A stretch of DNA of 64,000 bases. Source: Paramoeba atlantica. Taxonomy: Eukaryota; Discosea. Under the pieces are notes generated by a model. That model worked only from the letters and a program-made list of their open reading frames with translations, was not told the origin of the DNA and searched no databases. The stretch lies in NCBI GenBank assembly GCA_977017575.1, contig CDRNVI010000019.1:372001-436000 (forward strand), given 5' to 3'. This document shows, piece after piece, positions 56,641 through 64,000 of the stretch. Position 1 is the first letter of the stretch, and every line of letters starts with the position of its first letter. The translations under genes were made by a program, and so were the position numbers.

Positions 56641-56850
56641 CCCCTGTGCGAAAAACAAGGGTGGGTCACTTATTCGTTGGGGGGGTTATATGTAGAAATT
56701 TCGCTTCTAATTTTTTAAATTTGTCGCTTTTTTTAAAGCGACAGATAACTAAGGGGCGTGGTCGACGGAAAAAATGTTCGACGGGCCGAAAAGCGACAGA
56801 TAACTAGGGGGCAGTGGGGGGGTGACAGATAACTAGGGGGGTACAGTAAA
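56640..56850. repeat. Cluster of G/C-run termini
   Basis: GGGTGGGTCACTTATTCGTT and GGGGGGGTTAT at about 56661-56692 pair with 49658-49705. Three CAGATAACTAGGGGGG-type termini follow at about 56738, 56793 and 56821, with the hairpin GTCGCTTTTTTTAAAGCGAC before the first. They belong to the family at 42485-42735. Confidence 0.65.
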
Positions 56851-56916
56851 TTGTAAATTTTCGGCCCTGTACTTATTAAAAACTTCCTACCAGTATGAAA
56901 CAGTACCAGGTACTGT

Positions 56917-57306
56917 ATGCCAGATCCCATGCTGCCTCGGACCCTTGTGTGTCATGCTTTTACCGGATTCAACCTGTCCTTGTTGCTATATTTTTCCATT
57001 TTTTACTGTATCTCCATGGAACCACAAGCAACAAGGCCATATGCGTCACAGGACCCTACTACGGAATCACGTGACGTGACTGAACCTACGACATTCATTA
57101 CTATGCAACCCTGTTCCCCGGATTCCAAAGTAAAAGCATGCCGCTCAGCTGATAATCTTGACCGAAGTGCTCATAACATGCCAAAATGCAATGTCCCGTC
57201 TGCGCTACAGCTTTACTATCCACCCATGTCTCACCTCAAACTTTATTCAACGGCTCCAAAAAAGAGCGACCCGGTACCTACGACGATGGATTGGTCGGAT
57301 TTCTAA
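56917..57306 (+). CDS. Possible small ORF, unknown
   Basis: A plus-strand frame of 129 codons (or about 97 from an internal ATG, MEPQATRPYASQDPT) ends KSDPVPTTMDWSDF. The composition is protein-like and the region is unique. But it opposes all host genes and matches nothing I know. It may be chance. Confidence 0.25.
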   Translation: MPDPMLPRTLVCHAFTGFNLSLLLYFSIFYCISMEPQATRPYASQDPTTESRDVTEPTTFITMQPCSPDSKVKACRSADNLDRSAHNMPKCNVPSALQLYYPPMSHLKLYSTAPKKSDPVPTTMDWSDF

Positions 57307-57882
57307 TTAGTTTATACGTAGCAGCAAAAGAGGTCGCATAAATGCACAGCATATACGTGTGTAAACACGCAATTACATGTGTTTCATAAGTAAAATATGA
57401 AAATATGCAAAAATAAACGGTTCTCTATGTTTCTATCATATGAACGTAAACAATGTAGCAATCCGATATTCGGCAATGGGGGTGAGCCCTGATCATCCAA
57501 GCCAATGAAAAGGTAACAAGCACAAAGTACACGATTATCGTACAGATCAAAATGATTGCCTTGACTTCAACTATGCGTGTGAAACGTATAGAGTTCACTC
57601 ATTTTTTCAACATATTACATCAGCATAAAAGATATGCCATATTTTTTCAAGTAGCCGACTTACACGTCAATATTGGATATTCAAATAAAAACTTTTTTCA
57701 AATCTATCGAATTTATAACATCTACAATGGAAAATATGAATAATCTAAATTATGGAACGTGATTCAAATCAAATAGCATCAATACATCGCGAAATCCGAG
57801 TTTCACATGATCAATACAAAAACTCAGCAACGTGGTTAAAAAACAATGCAAAATACACGACGACAGGTAACAAGTAGCTGGG
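57307..57882. other. 3' region of the right Hsp70 copy
   Basis: AT-rich with no visible repeat. It is unrelated to the sequence below the left Hsp70 copy; the two 3' regions diverge at the stop codon. Confidence 0.5.
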
Positions 57883-59859
57883 CTATTTTTTCTCTTCCGA
57901 AGAACCCTCTGACTCTGGTTTCGCTTCCTGTCCTTCAGTGGAGTTCGAAGACGTGGAACTGGAACCAGTGGTATTCTTGGCGGCAGCTTGCTGATACTCC
58001 GTACGCCCGCACTCCATCACAGCCTTTTGTAGTTTGTCCGTGGCCGCTTGAAGCTCATCCTTGCCCGAATTCGCATTGTCCATGCACGTGCGTAGTTCAG
58101 AGACAAGTTTGCGCACGTTTTCCTTCTCTGCGTCACTAACATATTTCCAGTCTCCTAGTTGACGTTCAGCTGTGTTGAGTTGTGTGTCCGCATTGTTCTT
58201 GCATTCAACTAGATCGCGCTTTTTGCGATCCGCTTCGGCGTGCATTTCTGAATCCTTAATCATTTGTTGTACTTCGGAGCTAGAAAGGCCACCATTCGCC
58301 TGGATAGTGATGTTTTGCTCTCGTCCTGTAGCCTTATCCTTGGCAGTGACGTGGCAGATGCCGTTGGCATCAATGTCAAAGGTGACTTCGATTTGGGGTA
58401 CGCCACGAGGTGCGGGAGGAATACCTACCAAGTCGAACTGCCCAAGGATTTGATTATCCGAGGCCATTTCACGCTCCCCTTGAAACACCTTGATACCCAC
58501 CTGTGTTTGGTTGTCAGCGGCCGTACTGAACACTTGGCTTTTCTTAGTTGGGATAGTAGTGTTCTTGTTAATCATCCGAGTAAAGACGCCACCAAGAGTT
58601 TCAATTCCTAGTGAGAGAGGGGTCACGTCAAGCAATACCAAGCCTTTTACTTCACCGCGCATCACACCTCCCTGAATGGCTGCACCTACTGCAACAACCT
58701 CGTCGGGGTTGACACCTTTAAAGGGCTCTCGGCCAAAAAACTGCTTCACGACTTCAACTACCTTCGGCATTCGGGTCATCCCTCCCACCATGACGACCTC
58801 TTGTACACCTTTCGCATCAACACCCGCGTCCTTCAGACATACTTTTACGGGGCCGATGCTCCTCTGGACAAGGTGTTCAACAAGGCCTTCAAACTTGGCG
58901 CGCGTAAGATTCATTTGAATGTGCTGAGGACCTTCGCTGTTCGCGCTGATGAAGGGAAGATTGATTTCGGTTTGCGTCGCCGAAGACAGTTCACACTTGG
59001 CCTTCTCCGCTGCCTCTCGAACACGCTGCAGAGCCATCTTCTCTTTCGAAAGATCAATTCCTGTAGATTTTTTAAAGTCGTTCAGAATGTGATCTGTCAA
59101 AAGTGCGTCGAAGTCCTCTCCTCCCAGGAAAGTGTCTCCATTTGTCGCTTTCACTTCGAAGACGCCGCCGGCAATCTCAAGAATTGAAATATCAAATGTA
59201 CCACCACCCAAGTCGTAGATAGCAACGATGCGATCCTTTTCCTTGTCCATACCATACGCAATAGCAGCGGCCGTCGGCTCATTGATGATGCGGGCAACAT
59301 TTAACCCGGCAATCTGCCCTGCATCCGTAGTCGCAGTACGCTGTTGATCATTGAAATAGGCCGGGACAGTAACTATCGCGTGCTTTACTTTGCGGCCTAG
59401 ATGACTTTCCGCAGTCTCTTTCATTTTTTGTAAGACAAACGCACCAATTTGTGACGGAGAATACCGCTTGCCGTTAGCGTCCTCGACCCAGGCATCACCA
59501 TTCGTGTGTCGTGCAATCTTGTACGAAACCATCTTCTTGTGCTTTTCAGTCATAGAATCCTCAAAGCGGCGTCCGATCAAACGCTTAACCGCGTAGAATG
59601 TGCTGGAAGGATTCGTCACCGCTTGGCGTTTCGCTGCGTGACCCACAAGCTTTTCTTCGCCCTTAAAGGCAACAATGGAGGGCGTCGTCCGCATACCCTC
59701 GGCATTCTCCAAGACACGGGGCTTGCCTCCTTCCATCACTGCCACACAGCTGTTGGTCGTGCCTAAATCAATACCTATGACGTCTCCGTCAAGCTTGGAA
59801 GTAGCGTACTGACGAATACCGGCTAAGGAAAGCGAACCAAGGGAGCGGCGGACAAGCAT
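57883..59859 (-). CDS. Mitochondrial Hsp70, right copy
   Basis: A 658-residue protein identical to the left copy except for Val in place of Ala in the lid helix (NVRKLVSEL). Motifs are as for the left copy. The stop codon is TAG rather than TAA, because the duplication boundary falls inside the stop codon and the next base differs. The 3' UTRs are unrelated, so the two mRNAs could be controlled differently although the leaders are nearly the same. Both frames are intact, so both may be expressed. Mitochondrial Hsp70 is multicopy in some kinetoplastids, where gene number sets expression. Confidence 0.97.
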   Translation of the reverse strand: MLVRRSLGSLSLAGIRQYATSKLDGDVIGIDLGTTNSCVAVMEGGKPRVLENAEGMRTTPSIVAFKGEEKLVGHAAKRQAVTNPSSTFYAVKRLIGRRFEDSMTEKHKKMVSYKIARHTNGDAWVEDANGKRYSPSQIGAFVLQKMKETAESHLGRKVKHAIVTVPAYFNDQQRTATTDAGQIAGLNVARIINEPTAAAIAYGMDKEKDRIVAIYDLGGGTFDISILEIAGGVFEVKATNGDTFLGGEDFDALLTDHILNDFKKSTGIDLSKEKMALQRVREAAEKAKCELSSATQTEINLPFISANSEGPQHIQMNLTRAKFEGLVEHLVQRSIGPVKVCLKDAGVDAKGVQEVVMVGGMTRMPKVVEVVKQFFGREPFKGVNPDEVVAVGAAIQGGVMRGEVKGLVLLDVTPLSLGIETLGGVFTRMINKNTTIPTKKSQVFSTAADNQTQVGIKVFQGEREMASDNQILGQFDLVGIPPAPRGVPQIEVTFDIDANGICHVTAKDKATGREQNITIQANGGLSSSEVQQMIKDSEMHAEADRKKRDLVECKNNADTQLNTAERQLGDWKYVSDAEKENVRKLVSELRTCMDNANSGKDELQAATDKLQKAVMECGRTEYQQAAAKNTTGSSSTSSNSTEGQEAKPESEGSSEEKK

Positions 59860-60122
59860 CGTTATAGAATCAGAAAAGTTAAGTAAAATTGAGCTGAAAA
59901 CTTAAAAAATATATGAGAAGTCATTTAGCGCATTAGGTTAAAATCATGAGATCGATGGCTACGAGAAAAGAACGTGTACAAAATTTTAAGATGTTTTTAC
60001 ATCTGTGATGCGATCCGCATATGGTTCTGTTAGAATGAAGCATTTTAGTAAGTGATCATTCCAGATGGGAACTATGGCGCACGAACTAGGTGTTGGACTT
60101 TCACTTTTATCGTGAACTTCGC
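57884..60122. repeat. Right copy of the 2,239-bp duplication
   Basis: Differences from 32240-34478 were seen only at 57967, 58103 (Ala/Val) and 59909. The right boundary lies inside the HORMA gene, 137 bp from its stop. Confidence 0.95.
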
Positions 60123-61026
60123 TCGTATTTTTCTCGGACCAGTGTTCAGATGATGGTACTTGATCACTCCTCAGTGCTCTTGAATGAACGGAATAAGGAC
60201 CATGTAAAATTTTTCGGTGGTCAGGAACAACATTTTCTGTGCCGTAGCTAATTTCTGGAACAGCTATCCAAGAAGAACCTTGCATCACAATATTCGATCC
60301 CCCCTTGTCCGGAATCCTCTTTTCGCCTTCTTCAATAGTTCCGTTGGTAGGAAGACTATAGACAGCTAAATCGAGTAATAATTCAAATGCTGGCATACTT
60401 GGATTTGAAAATCTCGGCTCTTGAATAATTTTCCTTTGAGAAACGTTACTGTGGGAAGAGTTGAGTCTCGGATCGTACTGGCAGGCTATGATCCGCTCCA
60501 GCAGTCCAATCAGACTGTCACGCATGTACATGGGCGACTCTGTCAAACAGGAATTTGTCAAATAACCTTGCTTCTTTCTTGAAGCTGCGCGGTTTCTAAT
60601 GTGATCAATATTGAATGTCAAAACTTTCGATGAAACGAAACAGCAAGGAACCACATTTTCAAATTCAAGCGTCACTCCTTCGTTTGGAGCAGTGCGGATT
60701 CGCGCACGACGTATTCCCAAGTAAGGACATTTAGACGTATCTTCCACTGACCATACCTGCGAGATACCTTGAATAAGAGGGTCTTCCAGTAATTCTGTTA
60801 TGTAGTACTCCACCGCTTTGTGCTTGCACCGATAATAGAAATATGATCTGCTTGTGTAGGAATTAGAGTTCTTTAATGTTTCCTCATTCTCAAAAATATG
60901 ACCAGGAACTTTGCATTGCTCAAAACATTCTTTCGGATAACACCCACGGGCGTACACCACCTGATGAATCCAGACTTCAAGATATAATTTCCAAGTTAGC
61001 GTACACTCTTCGTCCATTGCTTTCAT
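59986..61026 (-). CDS. HORMA-domain protein, REV7/MAD2L2-like
   Basis: The 346-residue protein begins with WKLYLEVWIHQVVYARGCYPKECFEQCKVPG, which matches the helix and strand that open the HORMA domain of REV7 (FLEVAVHLILYVREVYPxGIFxxRKKYNVPV; shown here in parts). YYRCKHKAVEYYITELLEDPLIQGI fits the next helix, and VLTFNIDHI may be a later core strand. REV7 is an adaptor in translesion synthesis and other complexes. The C-terminal 150 residues have no recognised domain. The last 45 residues lie in the duplicated block, so this end is either the source of the fragment at 34342 or was acquired with the duplication. The domain call rests on one motif region and needs a profile search. Confidence 0.65.
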   Translation of the reverse strand: MKAMDEECTLTWKLYLEVWIHQVVYARGCYPKECFEQCKVPGHIFENEETLKNSNSYTSRSYFYYRCKHKAVEYYITELLEDPLIQGISQVWSVEDTSKCPYLGIRRARIRTAPNEGVTLEFENVVPCCFVSSKVLTFNIDHIRNRAASRKKQGYLTNSCLTESPMYMRDSLIGLLERIIACQYDPRLNSSHSNVSQRKIIQEPRFSNPSMPAFELLLDLAVYSLPTNGTIEEGEKRIPDKGGSNIVMQGSSWIAVPEISYGTENVVPDHRKILHGPYSVHSRALRSDQVPSSEHWSEKNTSEVHDKSESPTPSSCAIVPIWNDHLLKCFILTEPYADRITDVKTS

Positions 61027-61175
61027 TCAGCTTTGGACTCCTGCAGTTTAATCTCAGAAGTGACGAAGTCACAAATATCGCATGCAGCGTAGTATTTTAT
61101 ATAGCGTTGTAAAACCTTCGGCTTCTGAGCATGTGGTATCCATTTCGTCTGAAGTTAAGCTACAGTCCTTCGAAT
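61027..61175. other. Leader of the HORMA gene
   Basis: Short spacer between the HORMA start and an inverted repeat. AG dinucleotides after pyrimidine tracts exist but none stands out. Confidence 0.35.
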
Positions 61176-61364
61176 AATCCAGGCTAAAGTGGGCGAGGGA
61201 GCTACCGATAACACAGATGCGGCGGTTTCCCACAGGAAAGATGGTATCCTCCTTTTGGTATGAAAGCACTCGGGTGCATACAAAGTAGGAGATACCATCT
61301 TTCCTGTGGGAGGCCGCCGCACCTGTGTTATCGGTAGCTCCCTCGCCTACTTTAGCCTGGATTA
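61176..61364. repeat. Inverted repeat, about 87-bp arms, short loop
   Basis: TAATCCAGGCTAAAGT through AGGAAAGATGGTATC (61176-61262) is repeated inverted at 61277-61364 with roughly five mismatches, around a 14-bp loop. A transcript would fold into a long hairpin. Origin is unclear; neither arm has known element ends. Confidence 0.85.
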
Positions 61365-62283
61365 CAGAGCCATGAAAACAAGTTCCCTAGGTATGCTTAC
61401 AGCTTCCAACGCGAGGAAGTCGTCGTCCCTGACGCAAAAAGTCAGAAGTTCTGCTTTTGGCCTTGCGCCCCCTCCTTCCTCTACGGTCCTTGGTCACACA
61501 CTTCCAGTCAAATGAATCATGTGTGGCAATTTGCGCTTCGCAAATTGCTTACCGCGAATTTCGAATGATACATGTTCACGTTGTAAACCAACCCTGCGTT
61601 CAAGAAAGAGTCTAAAACAGAAACATTTAGAAAACACTGAAGAATAATTCTGTTCTCCGGCCAACACCTTTTTTCGCCCAAGAATATCAGATTTCCGTGT
61701 TTTGACCTGAGGTTTTGAATTCTTTACCAGTGGGGGTTGGTTAGGCATCTCATCGTAAAAACATCATAGAATCATATCTGGGTTTCCAAGCTCTCAGAAT
61801 ACGGTTTGGCAATCTATTTTGAAAAAATACTTTTTAGTTTTTTTTTCGGTCAAAAACATATTTTTGGGGAGCAAAAAATCCAAAAACAAAATCCAAATCA
61901 TTCCGGATTGCTCCGGACGGTCACTGGCAAGCCAGACCCTTCACAGACAGATTTGGAAGTTCCGAGGCCGACGTCCTCGACCAGTTTCCGCCCGTCCAAG
62001 GCGGCACCAACATGCTGTTACCAACACCCTGCGTCGACGAATTGTACGTCAACACGGCTTACCCAAGAGGTGTAAGCCGGGTAAGGGAGCTGGTTCCCTG
62101 AGGGGAGGGTCCGGGACGGTCCTCCGAGTACTGGGCCTAGTCGGTTCTCAGCCCAGCCTCTTAGAGTGAGGCCGCCAGGAATAATGCGATGAGTGGGTTT
62201 GAACTCGCTATCTGAGCATCATGCGCTTCAAACTTTGAATTCTTGCCATCCAAAGATCCTCGTTCCACACGTTTTTGACCCTG
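61365..62283. other. No gene; a B-box-like sequence near 62200
   Basis: A minus-strand GAGTTCAAACCCACTC near 62190 resembles a Pol III B-box and GCGCATGATGC just before it resembles an anticodon arm, but no cloverleaf closes. A tRNA-derived repeat is possible. Otherwise nothing seen in about 900 bp. Confidence 0.35.
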
Positions 62284-62374
62284 CATAGTCTAACTAGTAT
62301 ACTAGTATATACTAAAACACTAGTATTCGGCTAGTATACTATAGTATATACTATAGTATACTATAGTATATACT
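62284..62374. repeat. TATACTATAG palindromic simple repeat
   Basis: CTAGTATA and ATACTATAGTAT units repeat in perfect dyads for about 90 bp. It would extrude cruciforms easily. Confidence 0.8.
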
Positions 62375-63191
62375 ATGAGATACCACTTTTTTGTAGACTG
62401 GGTATTTACTAATCGTAATCAACGGACGCATGGAAAACCTCAAGCAATTCAACGTTCAAGGCAAAGGAAGCAGGAGAATATGCTGAATGCTTCATTCTCC
62501 AACAGTTACTTAACAAATCAACCAATAAACTTCCTTAAAAATCAGGAATTGATTTGGTTTACCACAGCGCAGATGCGCACAGAGAGGTGAAAGGATGCTT
62601 ATCCTGAGCGAAAGTTGAGTCGAGTGCGTGAAAAAGTGAGTTGAGGGGTGAAAGGAGTTCAGATCTCGCATTCCGCGCATAAACGCTTCCTCACATATTT
62701 TTCATTGGTATATGATGTAAGAAAAGAAACAGATCAAGAGCGTGTAGCACGAATATACGAATAAAATTAATATATTGTAGTGTAATAAAAAATACTAAAC
62801 GTGGCTATTTTCATCAATGCATAAATATTTATTTATATGTTATTCTGAATTGATAAAGATACCTGAAGGAATACTTCAAGGACTTACACGACACTGAGTT
62901 AAACCACAGAACCCAGTTCCGACGTCAATACATAGTGCATAATAGTACAATAAACCGTTGCTGTGGACGAAACAAGTATTTCGCTTGTTGAACGCTGAGA
63001 AAAAAACCAGAGAAAAATATCTCAGATACGGAGAAGAAATACCACAAAACGGAGCTCTGGACGTACGAATATTATCGCAATATTACCACATATTCTATTT
63101 ACCGCAATTCAATTGATATTTACCGCAATGTATACCCTGTATGCTACGATACTCTATATGTATGATACTCTGTGCGCCATGTAGTTCGATA
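62375..63191. other. No gene seen
   Basis: AT-rich sequence of about 800 bp. The 71-codon plus frame at 62375 shows no known motif. It may contain the 3' end of the hAT copy at the edge. Confidence 0.4.
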
Positions 63192-64000
63192 TTATTTTAT
63201 ATGGAGTGTTCCGTGCCAGATCCAGTAGACAATTAGCCATCGCGTGACCCCGCCAAGTTTGGGAGAAGTGACGGCTCGAATTTCATGAGAATGTGCAATG
63301 GATTTCACCACCCTAGCACCTTTCGCAATTAGAATCTCACATTGGTCTTCTATTTCCAGAGTTTGATTCAGTTCGGCAAACACATCGCGTGCCTTTAAAG
63401 ATACTTTCGAGAGAGTTTGCAATGCTTCCTTGAGATGAGCTATGGTGTCCCTGCGACCCTCCTGTCAAGTTTTTCACTGTTCACAGAACGACAAAAAGAT
63501 TTAAAGTACGATTCAGCTTTTTGAGTCTCTTCGTCAAAGGCGCTTAATATATCTTCAAGAGCTTTTCCGAAATACTTCCCCTTCTTTGCCCCCACACGGT
63601 CCCCTGCATAGAAAATCCTGGAGAAGTATGTTCTTACTTTCATAATTTGCAGATTTGCGTAGTGCTGCATTGCATCTTTGGCCATATTATGAAACAAGTG
63701 TCCGAAGCATGGTAATAGCGCGACACGTGGACAGTGCTTCGTCACGCCAATTACAATGTTCTCCCGGTCCGTGCTTCCGATAGAGCTGAGGCGCGAGTAA
63801 AATTCTTCCTCTGCGGAAACAAGAGAGTCACGAATGCCTAACATAGTGGATTCTATTTCCTGCCTAGCCACATTATTTACTGGGGCTCCGTCTGCCATTA
63901 TGAATCGCAACTTTAGGAGTCGGCTCTCGGAGAGGCATGACCGAAGTACTTCTATCAGGGATTGTGCCATCTCGCTACCGTTAAATGATTTGTGTTTAGG
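63192..64000 (-). mobile_element. hAT-type transposase copy, cut by the right edge
   Basis: From the edge the minus strand reads PKHKSFNGSEMAQSLIEVL, LRFIMADGAPVNNVARQEI (second catalytic Asp), VALLPCFGHLFHNMAKDAM and a helical stretch to LDRRVAGTP, aligning with the 52-54.6 kb transposase. A frame change follows, then AVTSPKLGGVTRW, after which the similarity stops (no dimerisation region). The rest lies outside the window. It is clearly a different copy, diverged at protein level. Confidence 0.85.

Noticed and set aside
56917-57306. Firm gene call for the plus-strand ORF
   Set aside because: No homologue known to me, wrong strand for the cluster, no supporting context; kept only at low confidence.
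1-61026. Red alga or other intron-poor alga as host
   Set aside because: Intron poverty alone would fit, but strict one-strand gene order, acceptor-like leaders and the Hsp70 tail fit a kinetoplastid better. Not excluded.
34479-63191. LINE (ingi/L1Tc-like) or SIDER elements
   Set aside because: No reverse transcriptase motif such as YxDD in a suitable context and no poly-A-ended element was found on either strand.

Overview
The window looks like nuclear DNA of an intron-poor euglenozoan, most likely a kinetoplastid. Every host gene I can name lies on the minus strand, from the left edge to about 61 kb. None shows a convincing intron. Several starts are preceded by a pyrimidine tract and an AG, as expected for spliced-leader trans-splicing. 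The mitochondrial Hsp70 has a C-terminal tail very close to what I recall of kinetoplastid mtp70. A PSP1-domain protein, a type common in kinetoplastids, is also present. The species is not resolved.

The left part (1-34.2 kb) is a dense directional gene cluster. It encodes an UNC93-like transporter (cut by the edge), YJU2/CWC16, a degraded unknown gene, eIF3f, a small membrane protein, an RMDN-like TPR protein, a PITH protein, ribosomal protein eL22, a MORN protein, a PSP1 protein, BRF1, a coiled-coil protein, a 1236-residue helical protein, MLH1, an orotate phosphoribosyltransferase-like protein, UTP6, CDC50/LEM3, eL30 and mitochondrial Hsp70. Three of these genes carry sharply bounded GC-rich 5' parts. 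The group covers translation, rRNA processing, Pol III initiation, mismatch repair, splicing and membrane traffic. It is not a functional operon.

The middle (34.5-57.8 kb) is a transposon island. It holds a complete Merlin/ISXO2-type element (25-bp TIRs, 8-bp target duplication, open transposase), a complete pogo/Tigger-like element, a Tc1-like element with both TIRs, a hAT-type transposase gene, a 1-kb element with 8-bp target duplication, several MITE families and an uncharacterised dispersed repeat with palindromic ends. One host gene, an E2 enzyme, survives inside it. DNA transposons of this variety would be unexpected in a kinetoplastid.

The right part (57.9-64 kb) starts with a second Hsp70 copy. 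A 2,239-bp block (32240-34478 and 57884-60122) is repeated with three differences seen. The right copy continues into a HORMA-domain (REV7-like) gene whose 3' end is also carried, cut off, beside the left copy. The window ends in another hAT transposase copy.

The most unusual signal is a set of eleven short tandem arrays, all with a 10-bp (or alternating 10/11-bp) unit. They fall into at least five sequence groups, three of which share a CGCTG core when aligned. Most are scattered through the transposon island. I know of no described family that explains them.
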